Below are positions 32,927-43,085 of a stretch of 64,000 bases of DNA, in pieces. The stretch is taken from the IMG/VR virus record IMGVR_UViG_3300031251_000003, positions 62,001 through 126,000 of that record; one strand, given 5' to 3'. This DNA comes from a virus. Below the pieces are notes generated by a model. It made no database searches. It saw only the letters and a program-made list of their open reading frames with translations, and was not told the origin of the DNA. The stretch's first letter is position 1, and every line of letters starts with the position of its first letter. The translations under genes and the position numbers were made by a program.

Positions 32927-34696
32927 ATGGCACAGACATCAGCAGATATCTCGAATGCAATTAGAACGAATCTTCGCGTTCTTGATCCTGACATCTCGAC
33001 CGAACCTCTAACACCTGAACGTAAGATCATCGACACTGTTGCCGATGTCATCGCAGAGGCCGGTGTCGATACCTTTGTTTCTAATTATCAGTTTGATATC
33101 GATACCAAGGTTGGTACTGATCTTGACAAGTTCATAGCTCTCTGGGGATTTGCTCGCCAAGGTGGTAGAGCAGCTTCAGGGGTTGTCACACTTTCTCGTT
33201 TCGATAGCGCAACGGTAGATCTACAGATTCCAGCGGGTACTCAGATTGTCAAGCCTGCTACTAGTGTTTCTCCGGCTATCACGTTCCAGACTACCACGAG
33301 TACGACAATCTATGTCGGCACGACATCTGCTAATGCTCCGATCCAATGTACGACGATAGGTAATCTCGGTAACGTTGCAGCTAATACCCTCACGGTTCTG
33401 TCCAGCTTAGCGGGTAGTGGTGTTTCGGCCGTTACGAATCCTAACCCTACCTCTGGTGGTACCGATCAAGAAAGTGATGCAGAGCTTCGTGTCCGCTTCA
33501 AGAACACTGTCTTTAGGAACATCGCTGGTACTCAAGATCAGTTCCTCGCTCTAGCTATCGCCTCTAGGTTCGCTAACAAAGCAAACGTCATTGGGCCTAC
33601 TAGCCGTTTCATCGAATATTTGCAGATTGCGGCTGGTGCAGCTACGTCAATTATCCCTTATTCAAAGAACACTTATAGCTTTGATTACTGGTTAACTGAT
33701 GGGAATTATACATCGGAGACTTTCTATACTCCTGCTGGTGCTGATTACACGTTCAATGCTACAACACCACCATCTATCACAGTAAACAACTCTACTCATC
33801 TTCCTAACGGGAAGATCGTTCTCTTGGAACACACCTATACGTCTAAGAATTCACGTAATGTCCCTGCCAGTGGGATCATGAACTATGTAGATGTCTACGT
33901 CTCCGGTAGGGATGAAACAACGGCAACCGAGGCGTGTGTATTCCCGTCATCGGCCAACAATTTCGTCAGTACTCCTACCACATCTACGTTCTACAATCAG
34001 AGCTTCTTACGAGTCGCTACATCAGTGGCTCCTACTGTGGGGAATAGACTTCAGTTCCTTATGTGGCAACCTGTAGATATTCTACCATCTCAGATTATCA
34101 TCGGCGCAAGCACATACAACTTGAACACTCACTACTGGTTCGTACGCGACGTAACGCTTTCTAAGGGATCAAGACGTGCCCTTAATGGTATTGAGTGGTC
34201 TACTACCGTCACGGGCGCTGTGACGGCTGGTACGGCCTTCCAGGTGGTATATACGTTCAATAGACTTCCACTTACGTTGAATGAGCTTATGGAAGCTCAC
34301 AAGCAGATCGCCACAGACGTACTTGTTCATGCGGCTTTGGAACGATACTATCGAATCGCTTTAACTGTTATGTACTCTCCTGGATTCTCTCAGGCAGCGG
34401 TTGATACGGCGATCACATCATCCTTGACAGATTTCCTTGAACGTCAGCAATTCGGTGCAGTCATCCAGGTATCAGATATCCTCGAAGTAGCCCATGAGGT
34501 TCCGGGTGTAGATAACGTAAGACTGACTACCAACGTCGAAAATGGAACTGTCTATGGTATCCAGGAAATGGCCATCGACGGTTCAACTGTTCTGAGCACT
34601 ACTTCCGGGGACTTTACATTACCTGATTCTGATCTTCCAGTCCTCAACAACATCGTAACACTCGCTAAGAGTCAGAACACATGGAGCACCTTCTAA
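32927..34696 (+). CDS. Baseplate J-like wedge protein
   Basis: 589 aa. The Baseplate_J signature is visible in FARQGGRAASGVVTLSRFDS and LQIPAGTQIVKPATS, followed by DQESDAELRVRFKNTVFRNI. Larger than P2 gpJ, with inserted beta domains in the middle. Forms the wedge that triggers sheath contraction. Confidence 0.85.
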   Translation: MAQTSADISNAIRTNLRVLDPDISTEPLTPERKIIDTVADVIAEAGVDTFVSNYQFDIDTKVGTDLDKFIALWGFARQGGRAASGVVTLSRFDSATVDLQIPAGTQIVKPATSVSPAITFQTTTSTTIYVGTTSANAPIQCTTIGNLGNVAANTLTVLSSLAGSGVSAVTNPNPTSGGTDQESDAELRVRFKNTVFRNIAGTQDQFLALAIASRFANKANVIGPTSRFIEYLQIAAGAATSIIPYSKNTYSFDYWLTDGNYTSETFYTPAGADYTFNATTPPSITVNNSTHLPNGKIVLLEHTYTSKNSRNVPASGIMNYVDVYVSGRDETTATEACVFPSSANNFVSTPTTSTFYNQSFLRVATSVAPTVGNRLQFLMWQPVDILPSQIIIGASTYNLNTHYWFVRDVTLSKGSRRALNGIEWSTTVTGAVTAGTAFQVVYTFNRLPLTLNELMEAHKQIATDVLVHAALERYYRIALTVMYSPGFSQAAVDTAITSSLTDFLERQQFGAVIQVSDILEVAHEVPGVDNVRLTTNVENGTVYGIQEMAIDGSTVLSTTSGDFTLPDSDLPVLNNIVTLAKSQNTWSTF

Positions 34697-34699
34697 TTC

Positions 34700-37432
34700 A
34701 TGACATCTGTAGCAGATTTAAGAGTAGTTAGTGATTCACTAACTGCCACGTCCTACCCTATACTTGAACCCCTCAATGCTCCCGAGATCTTTGGGAACAA
34801 ACTTGCGCGGTTCGGTGACATCTATAATCTGGGTGGTCAATCTCATCTCTATCGTTACTTAGTCGCCCTTTGTGGAGATGCAGGAGCGGGTCAACTCAAG
34901 AAAGAAATGCTACTCCCGAGATTAGAGCAGGCATTATCCGGGACGAACTTCGGAAATCTTGACAAGCTCTATGGGAATCCTCTAGCTCTACCTCGTATAT
35001 CCGCTGAGCTTTATACCTATGATCCAGAAACTGATATTCTAACTGGTGCTCAGTGGGATGAAGTCTTCATGAAGGATGCCTCATATCGAGCAAGATGCCT
35101 CATTTGGATGAGAGCGCTCATTTATGGCCCTACTCCTGACGGTATAGCTCTGGCAGCCCTGGCCGCTACAGGGATCGAGGCAGACGTATGGGAAAGATAC
35201 CAGTATGTTCAAACCTCTCTAGGTACAGACTTCGGAAAGACTTCGAGCACCAATGAATTTGTGGTTATCCCAAGAACTACCTCATTGACATTAGACCAAT
35301 CACGAGGTCTTAGTCGATTGCTGGATATCATCAAGCCAACAAATACAATTGGTACCGTTTACAACGGAGTATCACCCCGAACACAGAAAACAGTTCGCCT
35401 AACAGACTCTTCTTCGACGTTCTTCAATATCCAGAGATTAGTTACCGGACGTTCTGATATAACCTGGCCGGTACTGGATTCATCAACTGGTTCTTGGATT
35501 AGTACAGCCGAAACAGAAGCTCCTACTCTTGCATTCATGAATCGTCAAGAGTCAGTAACCTACTTGAGTGTGCTTGGAACTACCTCGTCATCGATCCACG
35601 TAGGTCAGTTCAGTCCCGCCCAGCAAAGTCTATTCTCCCATCTCAATCATGACGTGGATGATTTCTTTGCCTTCCTGCCCGATTATTCCTTTGATACTAG
35701 CATTGCTCCGGTCAATATCACAATCGGGTGGAATGGTGGAGGGACAACCGGGGAGAACATCGTTGTCAATAACAACTATCCGGTTTCTTACTTCACTAAT
35801 GAGCAGACACCATTAGTCAACACTCTCGGAAAGTTCTTTTGGGCATCGGTAGAAGCCACAACCGGTAGCGAATGGATTACCTACGATCTCGGTAGACTTC
35901 GCCCACTCAATTACATTCACTTTGAAATCTGTCAGAAGCCAATCGACTGGACTATCCAATACTACGATGGTTCAAACTGGATCAATATACCGACTAGAAG
36001 TGACTACCCTGTTACTATGTCGTCCTCCTATCTTCCATCCTTGTCTAACCCTTGGATGGAATTCGATGTTTACTTCAATACCATTCAAGCTTCACAGGTT
36101 CGGATCAATTTCACTAGACGGAGTGATCCATTCCCGGTTAGTTCATCCGATCCTATTCCTTTCAGTATCGACCTTCGTGGTGTTAATCTCATGCATACTA
36201 TGCCTACAGCTAGTGATTTCGTAGCTGATACGGGGGTGGATATCTTGGGTAACAACTTCAGAACCGCAATAGTTTCCTATAGCCCAAGTTACACCAATGA
36301 CGGCTTAGACACTCAATGGAAGTCTAAGCCTAATCCTTCTCGATGGGCTATTGAGTCTCTGTACTTTGATCTTAGATTAGGATCTACTGCCGGACTCATG
36401 AGTGTCTTGGACACCAAGTACATGGATGAACTTGACGATCTCGATATGGCAAACATTGAAACATTCCGTGCTGGTGGCCAGTTAGTCGATGAGATATTCA
36501 TCGATCCGATTACCTATGGTCAGGATATGCACTTCTATTACAGTGATGATGACAGTACCGGCGTGTGGGATAACAAGCTATGGGTTCCCATTCCTCGTGA
36601 CTATATTCTAAAGAGGGGCTTCCATTCATTACCTCGACCGACGATGATCAAGTACTTCAAGATCGAATTCTCTAATCTATGTCCATTCCCGTACGAACCT
36701 GTACAGACACCAACAATGCCACCTGTGACATTCAACAGATTCCCACTTTGGGTGAACAACTACTTCTTGAATGTCAATCCTATTACGACCAAGGATGTCA
36801 TAATCCAAACGGATACTCTTAGCTTGGATCCACTTCAGTTTGGTTTCGTACTTGAAAACGATAACCTTGTCTCATCTTATGAGCAAGAGCGAACCTTGCA
36901 GTTGGCTGACACAACTCCCGAAGTTACTAGCTTCATCCAGGGTCTTGTCATCGGGCAAACTCCAACCACTGAGCAGACTTCCCTGGAATCTACCATCGAA
37001 TATCATTCTCCTGTAATGTGGCAGTCTGATCTAATCTCTAACTTAGATCCGACTCGTGCTCTTTCTAGAGTAGCACTTCAACCCCACGATAGCAATGTCA
37101 ACAGTACGGGATGGAATGCAGAGTTAGCTTTGCCTCAAACGTCTGCGAATATCCCTGTTCAGGCTTCTACGACTGATCTCTCTAAACCACTAGCCGAGAA
37201 GACTTTCCCAACTATGTTCTTCCCGATTAGATGTCGTCACTACTATCAAGTCTGTCAGGCTCCTTTGACGAACAAGATTGCCTATATGGTAGGTATCAAG
37301 GAAGTTGGCTTTTACCGCCGTGACTATACATCTCCGATTGATGAATCGATCTATGTCGAAACCTTAGACGATACGGCTCACATTTCGTCTAATGACTTTG
37401 TACAGAACGATTGGAGATATGAGGTAAGCTAA
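34700..37432 (+). CDS. Large baseplate or tail fibre-attachment protein
   Basis: 910 aa. Helical N-terminus (YNLGGQSHLYRYLVALCGDA) resembles wedge proteins downstream of baseplate J. The middle has two jelly-roll-like beta regions (WITYDLGRLRPLNYIHFEIC; WTIQYYDGSNWINIPTRSD) of discoidin type that could bind surface sugars. Confidence 0.65.
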   Translation: MTSVADLRVVSDSLTATSYPILEPLNAPEIFGNKLARFGDIYNLGGQSHLYRYLVALCGDAGAGQLKKEMLLPRLEQALSGTNFGNLDKLYGNPLALPRISAELYTYDPETDILTGAQWDEVFMKDASYRARCLIWMRALIYGPTPDGIALAALAATGIEADVWERYQYVQTSLGTDFGKTSSTNEFVVIPRTTSLTLDQSRGLSRLLDIIKPTNTIGTVYNGVSPRTQKTVRLTDSSSTFFNIQRLVTGRSDITWPVLDSSTGSWISTAETEAPTLAFMNRQESVTYLSVLGTTSSSIHVGQFSPAQQSLFSHLNHDVDDFFAFLPDYSFDTSIAPVNITIGWNGGGTTGENIVVNNNYPVSYFTNEQTPLVNTLGKFFWASVEATTGSEWITYDLGRLRPLNYIHFEICQKPIDWTIQYYDGSNWINIPTRSDYPVTMSSSYLPSLSNPWMEFDVYFNTIQASQVRINFTRRSDPFPVSSSDPIPFSIDLRGVNLMHTMPTASDFVADTGVDILGNNFRTAIVSYSPSYTNDGLDTQWKSKPNPSRWAIESLYFDLRLGSTAGLMSVLDTKYMDELDDLDMANIETFRAGGQLVDEIFIDPITYGQDMHFYYSDDDSTGVWDNKLWVPIPRDYILKRGFHSLPRPTMIKYFKIEFSNLCPFPYEPVQTPTMPPVTFNRFPLWVNNYFLNVNPITTKDVIIQTDTLSLDPLQFGFVLENDNLVSSYEQERTLQLADTTPEVTSFIQGLVIGQTPTTEQTSLESTIEYHSPVMWQSDLISNLDPTRALSRVALQPHDSNVNSTGWNAELALPQTSANIPVQASTTDLSKPLAEKTFPTMFFPIRCRHYYQVCQAPLTNKIAYMVGIKEVGFYRRDYTSPIDESIYVETLDDTAHISSNDFVQNDWRYEVS

Positions 37433-39402
37433 TGTCAGGAATCTTTGCTAGTAAGCTGAACGAAAATTTTGATGCGCATGATGGGTCTATGACGAACTAC
37501 CTACAAAGCGATCACTCGACGGCGCTCACCCCACGATACCACTATGACCTTCGAGCCTTTCATGCTCTGAACCCAACCGTCCCATTCACCCAGAACGATT
37601 ATGATTTCTGGCATCTGTACGCATACAATTCCATGAATACCTATTCGGTTGCAGATAACAGACCACTTGGTACAGCATTCGGTACAGAAACATGGTCTAA
37701 TGGAACTGTAGCCAAGAACTCTTCTTATCGGTACTCTAATACTATGACTCTCTCTGTCAGTGCAGCAGGAAGTACAACCTACGGTGTGGGTCACTATGGA
37801 ACAGACACATATGGTGTATCGAACCCGATCACATACTCGACTTTCGGAGACGACATTCTAACGGACTTCAATGTGGCAGGACATTCATACTTCCTACAGG
37901 TCGTCTTACGAAGTCTACCATCTCAGGCATCATCTCCTAAACTGGATCTCACAAACAGCTTTATCGATATTTCCAGTTCGGCTACATTCGATCCGACCGT
38001 GACAGATACTCTCGCATTCAGTGCATCACTGAACAGCGTTTCTGGTGGTGGAGATTGTTACCTTAGTTACAATCGTAACTCACTCACCCATGCTGATCTT
38101 ACAAATATCCAAGGGGTAAGGTTCAGATTGCTAAGCGTTGGAGGAACTGTAACGTTTATCATGCAGGCCATGAGATTAGTACGCGACGATTATTCGTTCC
38201 AGGTTATTGACGTGGATACCAAGAGAGGCCAACTAGCTAGAAGTGTGCCACAGGCAGGAGGATCCGAATCTGGTTCCGTCTATGGCGACATCTATTTCAA
38301 GGGCAGCAAGCCTAAGGATTCCACTTACGTTGTCTCCTTCAATGCTGGGCACAATCCAACTGGAAATGATAATGTTTATCGACAATACTTCCGTACCCAG
38401 GCAAACGGTGATCGTATCGAAGTCAATATAGCGGCGAGGGATACACAGTCTAGGCTCACAATTAAGCAGACTGTAAGCGGGGTCACGACGACGATCTATC
38501 AGTCATCTATCAACACGAACATCCTTACCAACGAATCCTATTACTACCTCGTAATCAAGGTAATCGGAACAGTAGTGAACGCAACAGTGTATGCCAACAA
38601 CGGGATTCTATTGGGTTCGTCGGTCTATACGTCTGGGGATCAGACCACGACTCTTACCTCTCGTGGCCTAGTTGGTTATAGCTTTGAGCCTTACAACTAC
38701 GATTTTACGATTCAATACATTGCTCCACAGACAACAGCCTTCGCTACTTTCCAGACAACATCCTTCGCGTCTCATAGCCTGGTAATCGGTGCAACTCTGT
38801 ATCCACAGAATAGTACACCGTTGAATCTCATCAGCGATCTAACCCCTAAAGCATGGGCCGATGCTACTGTATCCACAGACGCTAATGGGGATCTTGTCGT
38901 TACTCGTGCAAATACTTTACCTCAGGGTGGAGTTAAATGGACGCCATTGACATTCACCGGAGACAGCAATCAGCTAATCATTCATGGATACCTCTGGACA
39001 TCTCTTGTTCAGGGATCATATCGAGCGGCCTTACTCGATCAGTTCGATAGCGTGCAGTGGCTACTTACGATCCCCAATGTACTCGCCAACCAGTGGAACG
39101 AGTTTACTCTCTTGGTCACACCTAATCTCTTACCGGAATCCTCTTATCTTCATATTCAACAACTAGGAACCTATGGTGGCTCTTTCAAGCTGCGTGATGT
39201 ATCCTTGGGTTACAAGACTATTGAATGGGATATCTCAGGAGATAACGGAACCACATGGCAATCGTTTGTAAATGCAGTTGGAGCGCCCTATACTGGTGCA
39301 ATGTTTGCGACTCCTTCAACAGCCTTTAAACTACGAGCTATAGCCAATACTGACCAAGGATGGATCGGTGGCTACCAGCTTGTACCGAATTACAAATTCT
39401 AA
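37432..39402 (+). CDS. Tail fibre/receptor-binding protein candidate
   Basis: 656 aa, last gene of the tail block and overlapping the previous stop. All-beta with carbohydrate-binding-like stretches (YVVSFNAGHNPTGNDNVYRQ; TIEWDISGDNGTTWQSFVNA). Position at the end of the morphogenesis cluster favours a fibre or adhesin. Confidence 0.6.
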   Translation: MSGIFASKLNENFDAHDGSMTNYLQSDHSTALTPRYHYDLRAFHALNPTVPFTQNDYDFWHLYAYNSMNTYSVADNRPLGTAFGTETWSNGTVAKNSSYRYSNTMTLSVSAAGSTTYGVGHYGTDTYGVSNPITYSTFGDDILTDFNVAGHSYFLQVVLRSLPSQASSPKLDLTNSFIDISSSATFDPTVTDTLAFSASLNSVSGGGDCYLSYNRNSLTHADLTNIQGVRFRLLSVGGTVTFIMQAMRLVRDDYSFQVIDVDTKRGQLARSVPQAGGSESGSVYGDIYFKGSKPKDSTYVVSFNAGHNPTGNDNVYRQYFRTQANGDRIEVNIAARDTQSRLTIKQTVSGVTTTIYQSSINTNILTNESYYYLVIKVIGTVVNATVYANNGILLGSSVYTSGDQTTTLTSRGLVGYSFEPYNYDFTIQYIAPQTTAFATFQTTSFASHSLVIGATLYPQNSTPLNLISDLTPKAWADATVSTDANGDLVVTRANTLPQGGVKWTPLTFTGDSNQLIIHGYLWTSLVQGSYRAALLDQFDSVQWLLTIPNVLANQWNEFTLLVTPNLLPESSYLHIQQLGTYGGSFKLRDVSLGYKTIEWDISGDNGTTWQSFVNAVGAPYTGAMFATPSTAFKLRAIANTDQGWIGGYQLVPNYKF

Positions 39403-39431
39403 TTGACACACAATTAATTTTGTGATATAAT
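39403..39431 (+). promoter_or_regulatory. Promoter for the helicase gene
   Basis: TTGACA (39403-39408), 17 bp, TGA-TATAAT (39426-39431). CACAA-N6-TTGTG dyad in the spacer. RNA start would lie about 3 bases before the ATG. Confidence 0.9.
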
Positions 39432-39440
39432 TAAAGGTAA

Positions 39441-41258
39441 ATGTCACAAGTCATTCGTTGGGATGATTCGCTTAAATCGGACTTCAAGAAATGGGTAGAC
39501 GATAAAAGTTCGGTTCTTATCATTGAGAATCATCCCACCTATCTATCATATCTGGTTGTCAATTCCTTTAACCCAGACTTCGAGGAAATCTTCGAGTCGG
39601 TTATTGGCCCATACAAGGCAATCCATAAGCTAGATATTTACAAACTCTTAGAAGCGGCCGAGAAGGAACAGTTCTCTGTCGTCTTCATCAATGATCCCCA
39701 AGAAGTATTCGACTTCGTAGATTCGTTGAATGATCCTCTGCCGGTTAAGCTCAACGTCAATCTCTTTCCCTTCCAGTTAAGAGGGTTCAACTACCTGAAG
39801 GATCTCGATGCATCCATTTGTAATTGGAGTACAGGCACGGGTAAGTCGGTCTGGGCAGTAACATGGTCTAAGTACCTGCTCGAAACCAACCAGATCGATA
39901 AGATTATCGTCTTAAGCAAGAGTCATAACAAGTACAACTGGCAACGTCAGTACAAGGGGATTGGCGATTTGGATTCCATTACTGATGAAGATGTCAAAGG
40001 CAGTAACAAAACGGATGTCAAGAGAGAACGACGTGAAACTCTCTACGCCGACAATCAGATCATCATCCTCAACTACGAGAAGCTACGCTTTAGACCGGAG
40101 AACGAGAAGGAGAGGTTCCTAGCAGGGCGCAAACTTCCTTCAAGCTCAGGAGACGGCGCAGAGCTTCTCAAGGCTCTCAAGGGCAAGCGAGTGGCCTGGA
40201 TCCTCGATGAAGCTCCGTCTAAGCTTAAGTCTATGAACACCGGCTGGTACAAGGGGCTTTCTAAGCTTCAAAGTAAAACAAAATCTAATAAGATTACAGC
40301 ACTCACGGCTACCAAGATAGAGAAGAACCCGGAAGATCTCTACGCCTGGATTAAAGTATTAGATAAACAGATCTGGCCCACCAAGGTTAACTTCAGATAT
40401 GCCTACGCTAGATCGATGATCGGTTATCAGGTTCTCTCGTGGGATGCTTCAAAATTACCCGAGATTGGAATGAAGATCGCCCACTTCACTTCAAAGGCCG
40501 ACAAATATCTCGACCCCGATATCCGTGACCAGTTCCCTGAATCACACCATGAAGATGTCTACATTCAACTTTATCCTACCGAACGTCGGATCTATGATGC
40601 ACTAAAGAAGGAGATCAAAGACCAGGATCTTCTCACCATTTCTTCTCTGGCTCCGTTACAGATCGCCGTCAACAATGTAAGCTACTTGAAGAACTCAACT
40701 AGTCCACTGGCGCAGAAGATAGCCGATCAGTTCAGGCCATCCGATTCTCATGTGGCGAAGATCGACAAATTACACGATATGTTAGATGAGATCCCCGGTA
40801 AGGTTGTGATTTTCTCAGCCTATACAGAGTTTGGTTCTCTGATGCTGGCCGACTACCTGACAAAATGGGGATACTGGTTTGCTCTCTATGATGGAGATGC
40901 CAAGAAGAAGCAGATGGCTCAGGATGCTTTCAACAACAATCCAAAGATCAAGATCTTCCTCTCGTCAGACCAAGGTTCAGATAGCATCAACCTAGAACAA
41001 GCCGCTAGTGTTATCCATTATGATCTACCATGGAACTCTAGTACATTCATTCAACGAATGAATCGCATCCATAGGATCACGAGCAAACACCTACACGTCT
41101 ACTCTTACTCCCTTATCGCGGATAAAACTCTTGAAGAAGGTAAGCTAGATACGCTCGAAAGGAAGAGAGTAATGGAGCTAGCCGTTGACGAACACTTGAC
41201 AAATCAGGAAGATTTGATGCGTTCATTCTCTAGCGACCAGTTACGGGAAATGATTTAG
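39441..41258 (+). CDS. SNF2-family helicase/ATPase
   Basis: 605 aa. Walker A NWSTGTGKSVWAVTW near residue 135, DEAP box in WILDEAPSK near 257, SALTATK-type motif III, and a C-terminal helicase domain ending in WNSSTFIQRMNRIHRI (motif VI). This is the UvsW/SNF2-like arrangement used in replication-fork or recombination work. Almost no leader between promoter and ATG. Confidence 0.85.
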   Translation: MSQVIRWDDSLKSDFKKWVDDKSSVLIIENHPTYLSYLVVNSFNPDFEEIFESVIGPYKAIHKLDIYKLLEAAEKEQFSVVFINDPQEVFDFVDSLNDPLPVKLNVNLFPFQLRGFNYLKDLDASICNWSTGTGKSVWAVTWSKYLLETNQIDKIIVLSKSHNKYNWQRQYKGIGDLDSITDEDVKGSNKTDVKRERRETLYADNQIIILNYEKLRFRPENEKERFLAGRKLPSSSGDGAELLKALKGKRVAWILDEAPSKLKSMNTGWYKGLSKLQSKTKSNKITALTATKIEKNPEDLYAWIKVLDKQIWPTKVNFRYAYARSMIGYQVLSWDASKLPEIGMKIAHFTSKADKYLDPDIRDQFPESHHEDVYIQLYPTERRIYDALKKEIKDQDLLTISSLAPLQIAVNNVSYLKNSTSPLAQKIADQFRPSDSHVAKIDKLHDMLDEIPGKVVIFSAYTEFGSLMLADYLTKWGYWFALYDGDAKKKQMAQDAFNNNPKIKIFLSSDQGSDSINLEQAASVIHYDLPWNSSTFIQRMNRIHRITSKHLHVYSYSLIADKTLEEGKLDTLERKRVMELAVDEHLTNQEDLMRSFSSDQLREMI

Positions 41259-41522
41259 GGGACTATTGTTTCGTCGGATTTGGCTCAACGGTGAAGTGGC
41301 CGGTGACTTAAATTGAAACGCTACTTCATCAGGCCAAAGAGATTCAATCATCTCAGCGAATCGATCCCTACTGATTAGACCTTCGGCCTTTAGTGGACGC
41401 TGACCGCCTCGTGGCCCTTCTTCTCCAAACACTTGGATAAGAACATCTCCTTCTCCGGTATCATGAAGCTTCAATTTCAATCTGCCGGTAGAAGAGACTA
41501 CTGTTCTAATCACTGGTATCAT
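41241..41522 (-). CDS. Small protein, paralogue of gene 5319-5567
   Basis: 93 aa. SLWPDEVAFQFKS matches DLWPDEVAFQIKK of 5319-5567. Its 3' end overlaps the helicase gene in the opposite direction. Function unknown. Confidence 0.65.
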   Translation of the reverse strand: MIPVIRTVVSSTGRLKLKLHDTGEGDVLIQVFGEEGPRGGQRPLKAEGLISRDRFAEMIESLWPDEVAFQFKSPATSPLSQIRRNNSPLNHFP

Positions 41523-41797
41523 TTAGAGTTAGGTGTAGAGAAGTCTTTAAAGAGGGTGTTCTTAATAGTAATCTCTTCCTCAGTCAACTTATAATCACTC
41601 GCCATTTTCTTTACGCAAACAGCACAAAGCTCCCTATAAATAGTGTACTGCTTCTTAAGAGGACTAGCTAGGTTTTCCCAACTCAATTCATAGGTGCTTC
41701 CGGCCCTAACCGGATAATTAAAGGGAACACGATACATATCGCTCGCGGGAACGTATGACTCACACTTGTCACAGATGTAGATTGTCTGATTAGCCAT
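41519..41797 (-). CDS. Zinc-ribbon protein
   Basis: 92 aa from ATG 41797 with GGGAG upstream. YICDKCESYVPASDMYRVP then LCAVCVKKM gives a four-cysteine site. ATGA overlap with the next gene. Confidence 0.65.
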   Translation of the reverse strand: MANQTIYICDKCESYVPASDMYRVPFNYPVRAGSTYELSWENLASPLKKQYTIYRELCAVCVKKMASDYKLTEEEITIKNTLFKDFSTPNSK

Positions 41798-42179
41798 CAA
41801 CACTCCCGATGTTTCTCACATGACTCCAATCAGACCCAAGTGAATCTCGTAGGGCCTCCCATCGATCTTCTTTGTGAGGCTTATCGAGCCAGTCCATCAG
41901 TAGTACTACCTGTGCAACCGCAGCATCACGCTCAGCCTTCAGAGCCGCGGCGTCCTCGTAAGCCTCGCGGTACAGATCAGCCCAGAACGACGGCTGCCAC
42001 TCGGCGGCGCGCTTCCAGCGGTCGCGTTCCCGTTCGGCTGTCTCTACCAGAGCGCGCAAAGCCGCCAACGACTCCTGAGCCAACGGAACACGAGCATCGC
42101 TCGCCATGCAAGCCTCGCACACGTCATCGAGCACTTCGCGGATTCTAGCTATATGTTCTGCTACTGTCAGTTCCATCAT
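41790..42179 (-). CDS. Coiled-coil protein with high-GC body
   Basis: 129 aa, helical and Ala/Glu/Arg-rich (LVETAERERDRWKRAAEWQP). Positions about 41900-42140 are much richer in GC than both ends of the same gene, so the middle may have been imported from a high-GC source. Confidence 0.55.
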   Translation of the reverse strand: MMELTVAEHIARIREVLDDVCEACMASDARVPLAQESLAALRALVETAERERDRWKRAAEWQPSFWADLYREAYEDAAALKAERDAAVAQVVLLMDWLDKPHKEDRWEALRDSLGSDWSHVRNIGSVDG

Positions 42180-42622
42180 CCATCGAGCCTTTCCATCTTC
42201 TCATACATCCGGTGGATAACTGTATCGGGGATCTGTCGATCAACAGGACGATCACTCTGCCGGTCAATTGCAACCTGAAGAGGAACCTGGACAGAGACGA
42301 CCTGAACGTCATAGTCGAAAATCTTGGCCATCACCATGTACGGCTCTGCATCCTTGCGAGTGATGTTCGTGTTGTCAATAATAATGTCACCAGAGTCAGG
42401 CGCTGCCATTTCCTTGACGGTGCGCTGCTGATTCCACTGGTGAGCTACACCAAGCTTTCCGGGATCGAAATCGTACTCCGTAGTATTACCATTCTTCTGA
42501 TACCAGAAGTCATCAGTAGAGAAGATGGTTCCGCCTACCTTGTCGGCAATGACCTTGGCCAACGTAGACTTACCGCTGCCCGGAATGCCTTGCATAATCC
42601 AAAGAGTCTTGTTTTTAGCCAT
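42176..42622 (-). CDS. Polynucleotide-kinase-like P-loop kinase
   Basis: 148 aa from ATG 42622, 6 bases after the -10 box (leaderless). Walker A MQGIPGSGKSTLAK, STDDFW after strand 2, and IIIDNTNITRKDAEPYM in place of Walker B resemble the kinase domain of T4 Pnk. The end DRQIPDTVIHRMYEKMERL parallels the T4 lid region. Expected to phosphorylate 5'-OH ends of RNA or DNA. No 3'-phosphatase domain is attached. Would pair with the RNA ligase at 8332-9327. Confidence 0.75.
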   Translation of the reverse strand: MAKNKTLWIMQGIPGSGKSTLAKVIADKVGGTIFSTDDFWYQKNGNTTEYDFDPGKLGVAHQWNQQRTVKEMAAPDSGDIIIDNTNITRKDAEPYMVMAKIFDYDVQVVSVQVPLQVAIDRQSDRPVDRQIPDTVIHRMYEKMERLDG

Positions 42623-42628
42623 TGATAT

Positions 42629-42657
42629 AGTATACCACAGATCTACACGTCTGTAAA
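42629..42657 (-). promoter_or_regulatory. Promoter of the kinase gene
   Basis: Minus strand TTTACA (42657-42652), 17 bp, TGG-TATACT (42634-42629). ACAGA/TCTGT dyad in the spacer. Confidence 0.8.
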
Positions 42658-42747
42658 CTGAAAGGCCAGTTCGGTGTCCTGCCATGAGCGAAGTCGCAAT
42701 TTCCCCGCAGGAGATGCAACGATCTTCTCTACGACGATCTTAGCCAT
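42643..42747 (-). CDS. 34-aa leaderless micro-protein
   Basis: MAKIVVEKIVASPAGKLRLR then SWQDTELAFQFTDV, stop TAG. ATG is 6 bases after the TACTAT box. Its 3' end runs into the kinase promoter. The tail resembles the EVAFQF end of the 41241 paralogue group. Short, but promoter spacing supports it. Confidence 0.6.
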   Translation of the reverse strand: MAKIVVEKIVASPAGKLRLRSWQDTELAFQFTDV

Positions 42748-42753
42748 CTGGAT

Positions 42754-42782
42754 ATAGTATCAGGGATCTAGTTAGATGTCAA
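42754..42782 (-). promoter_or_regulatory. Promoter of the micro-protein gene
   Basis: Minus strand TTGACA (42782-42777), 17 bp, TGA-TACTAT (42759-42754). ATCTA-AC-TAGAT dyad in the spacer. Confidence 0.75.
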
Positions 42783-43085
42783 CTAACGGCCAATACGTTC
42801 ATGGTGCCAGAGCATACCAAGAATGATACTACGGAACAGATATCCAGCAACAAGATTGGGATCCAACCCACCACGAGTCTTAACCCGTTCGGTAATTTCG
42901 GTCATGCGATCAGAGATGTAACGCTTAACGTCTTCCTCTTCCCAATCGGCTAAATGTAGATCGTGTGGCCATACATAACTATCTGAGATTTCTTCATCTG
43001 TCAAGAACCCATCGGCAATAGCCTGGTCTAGTGAATGAGTGTAGATATCCCAGATCTCTGTTAATGGCTGAATAGATTTGTCCAC
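42783..43085 (-). CDS. Acidic hypothetical protein
   Basis: 100 aa, helical (IYTHSLDQAIADGFLTDEEI; VAGYLFRSIILGMLWHHERI). No motif recognised. Promoter of the next gene begins at its stop codon. Confidence 0.6.
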   Translation of the reverse strand: MDKSIQPLTEIWDIYTHSLDQAIADGFLTDEEISDSYVWPHDLHLADWEEEDVKRYISDRMTEITERVKTRGGLDPNLVAGYLFRSIILGMLWHHERIGR

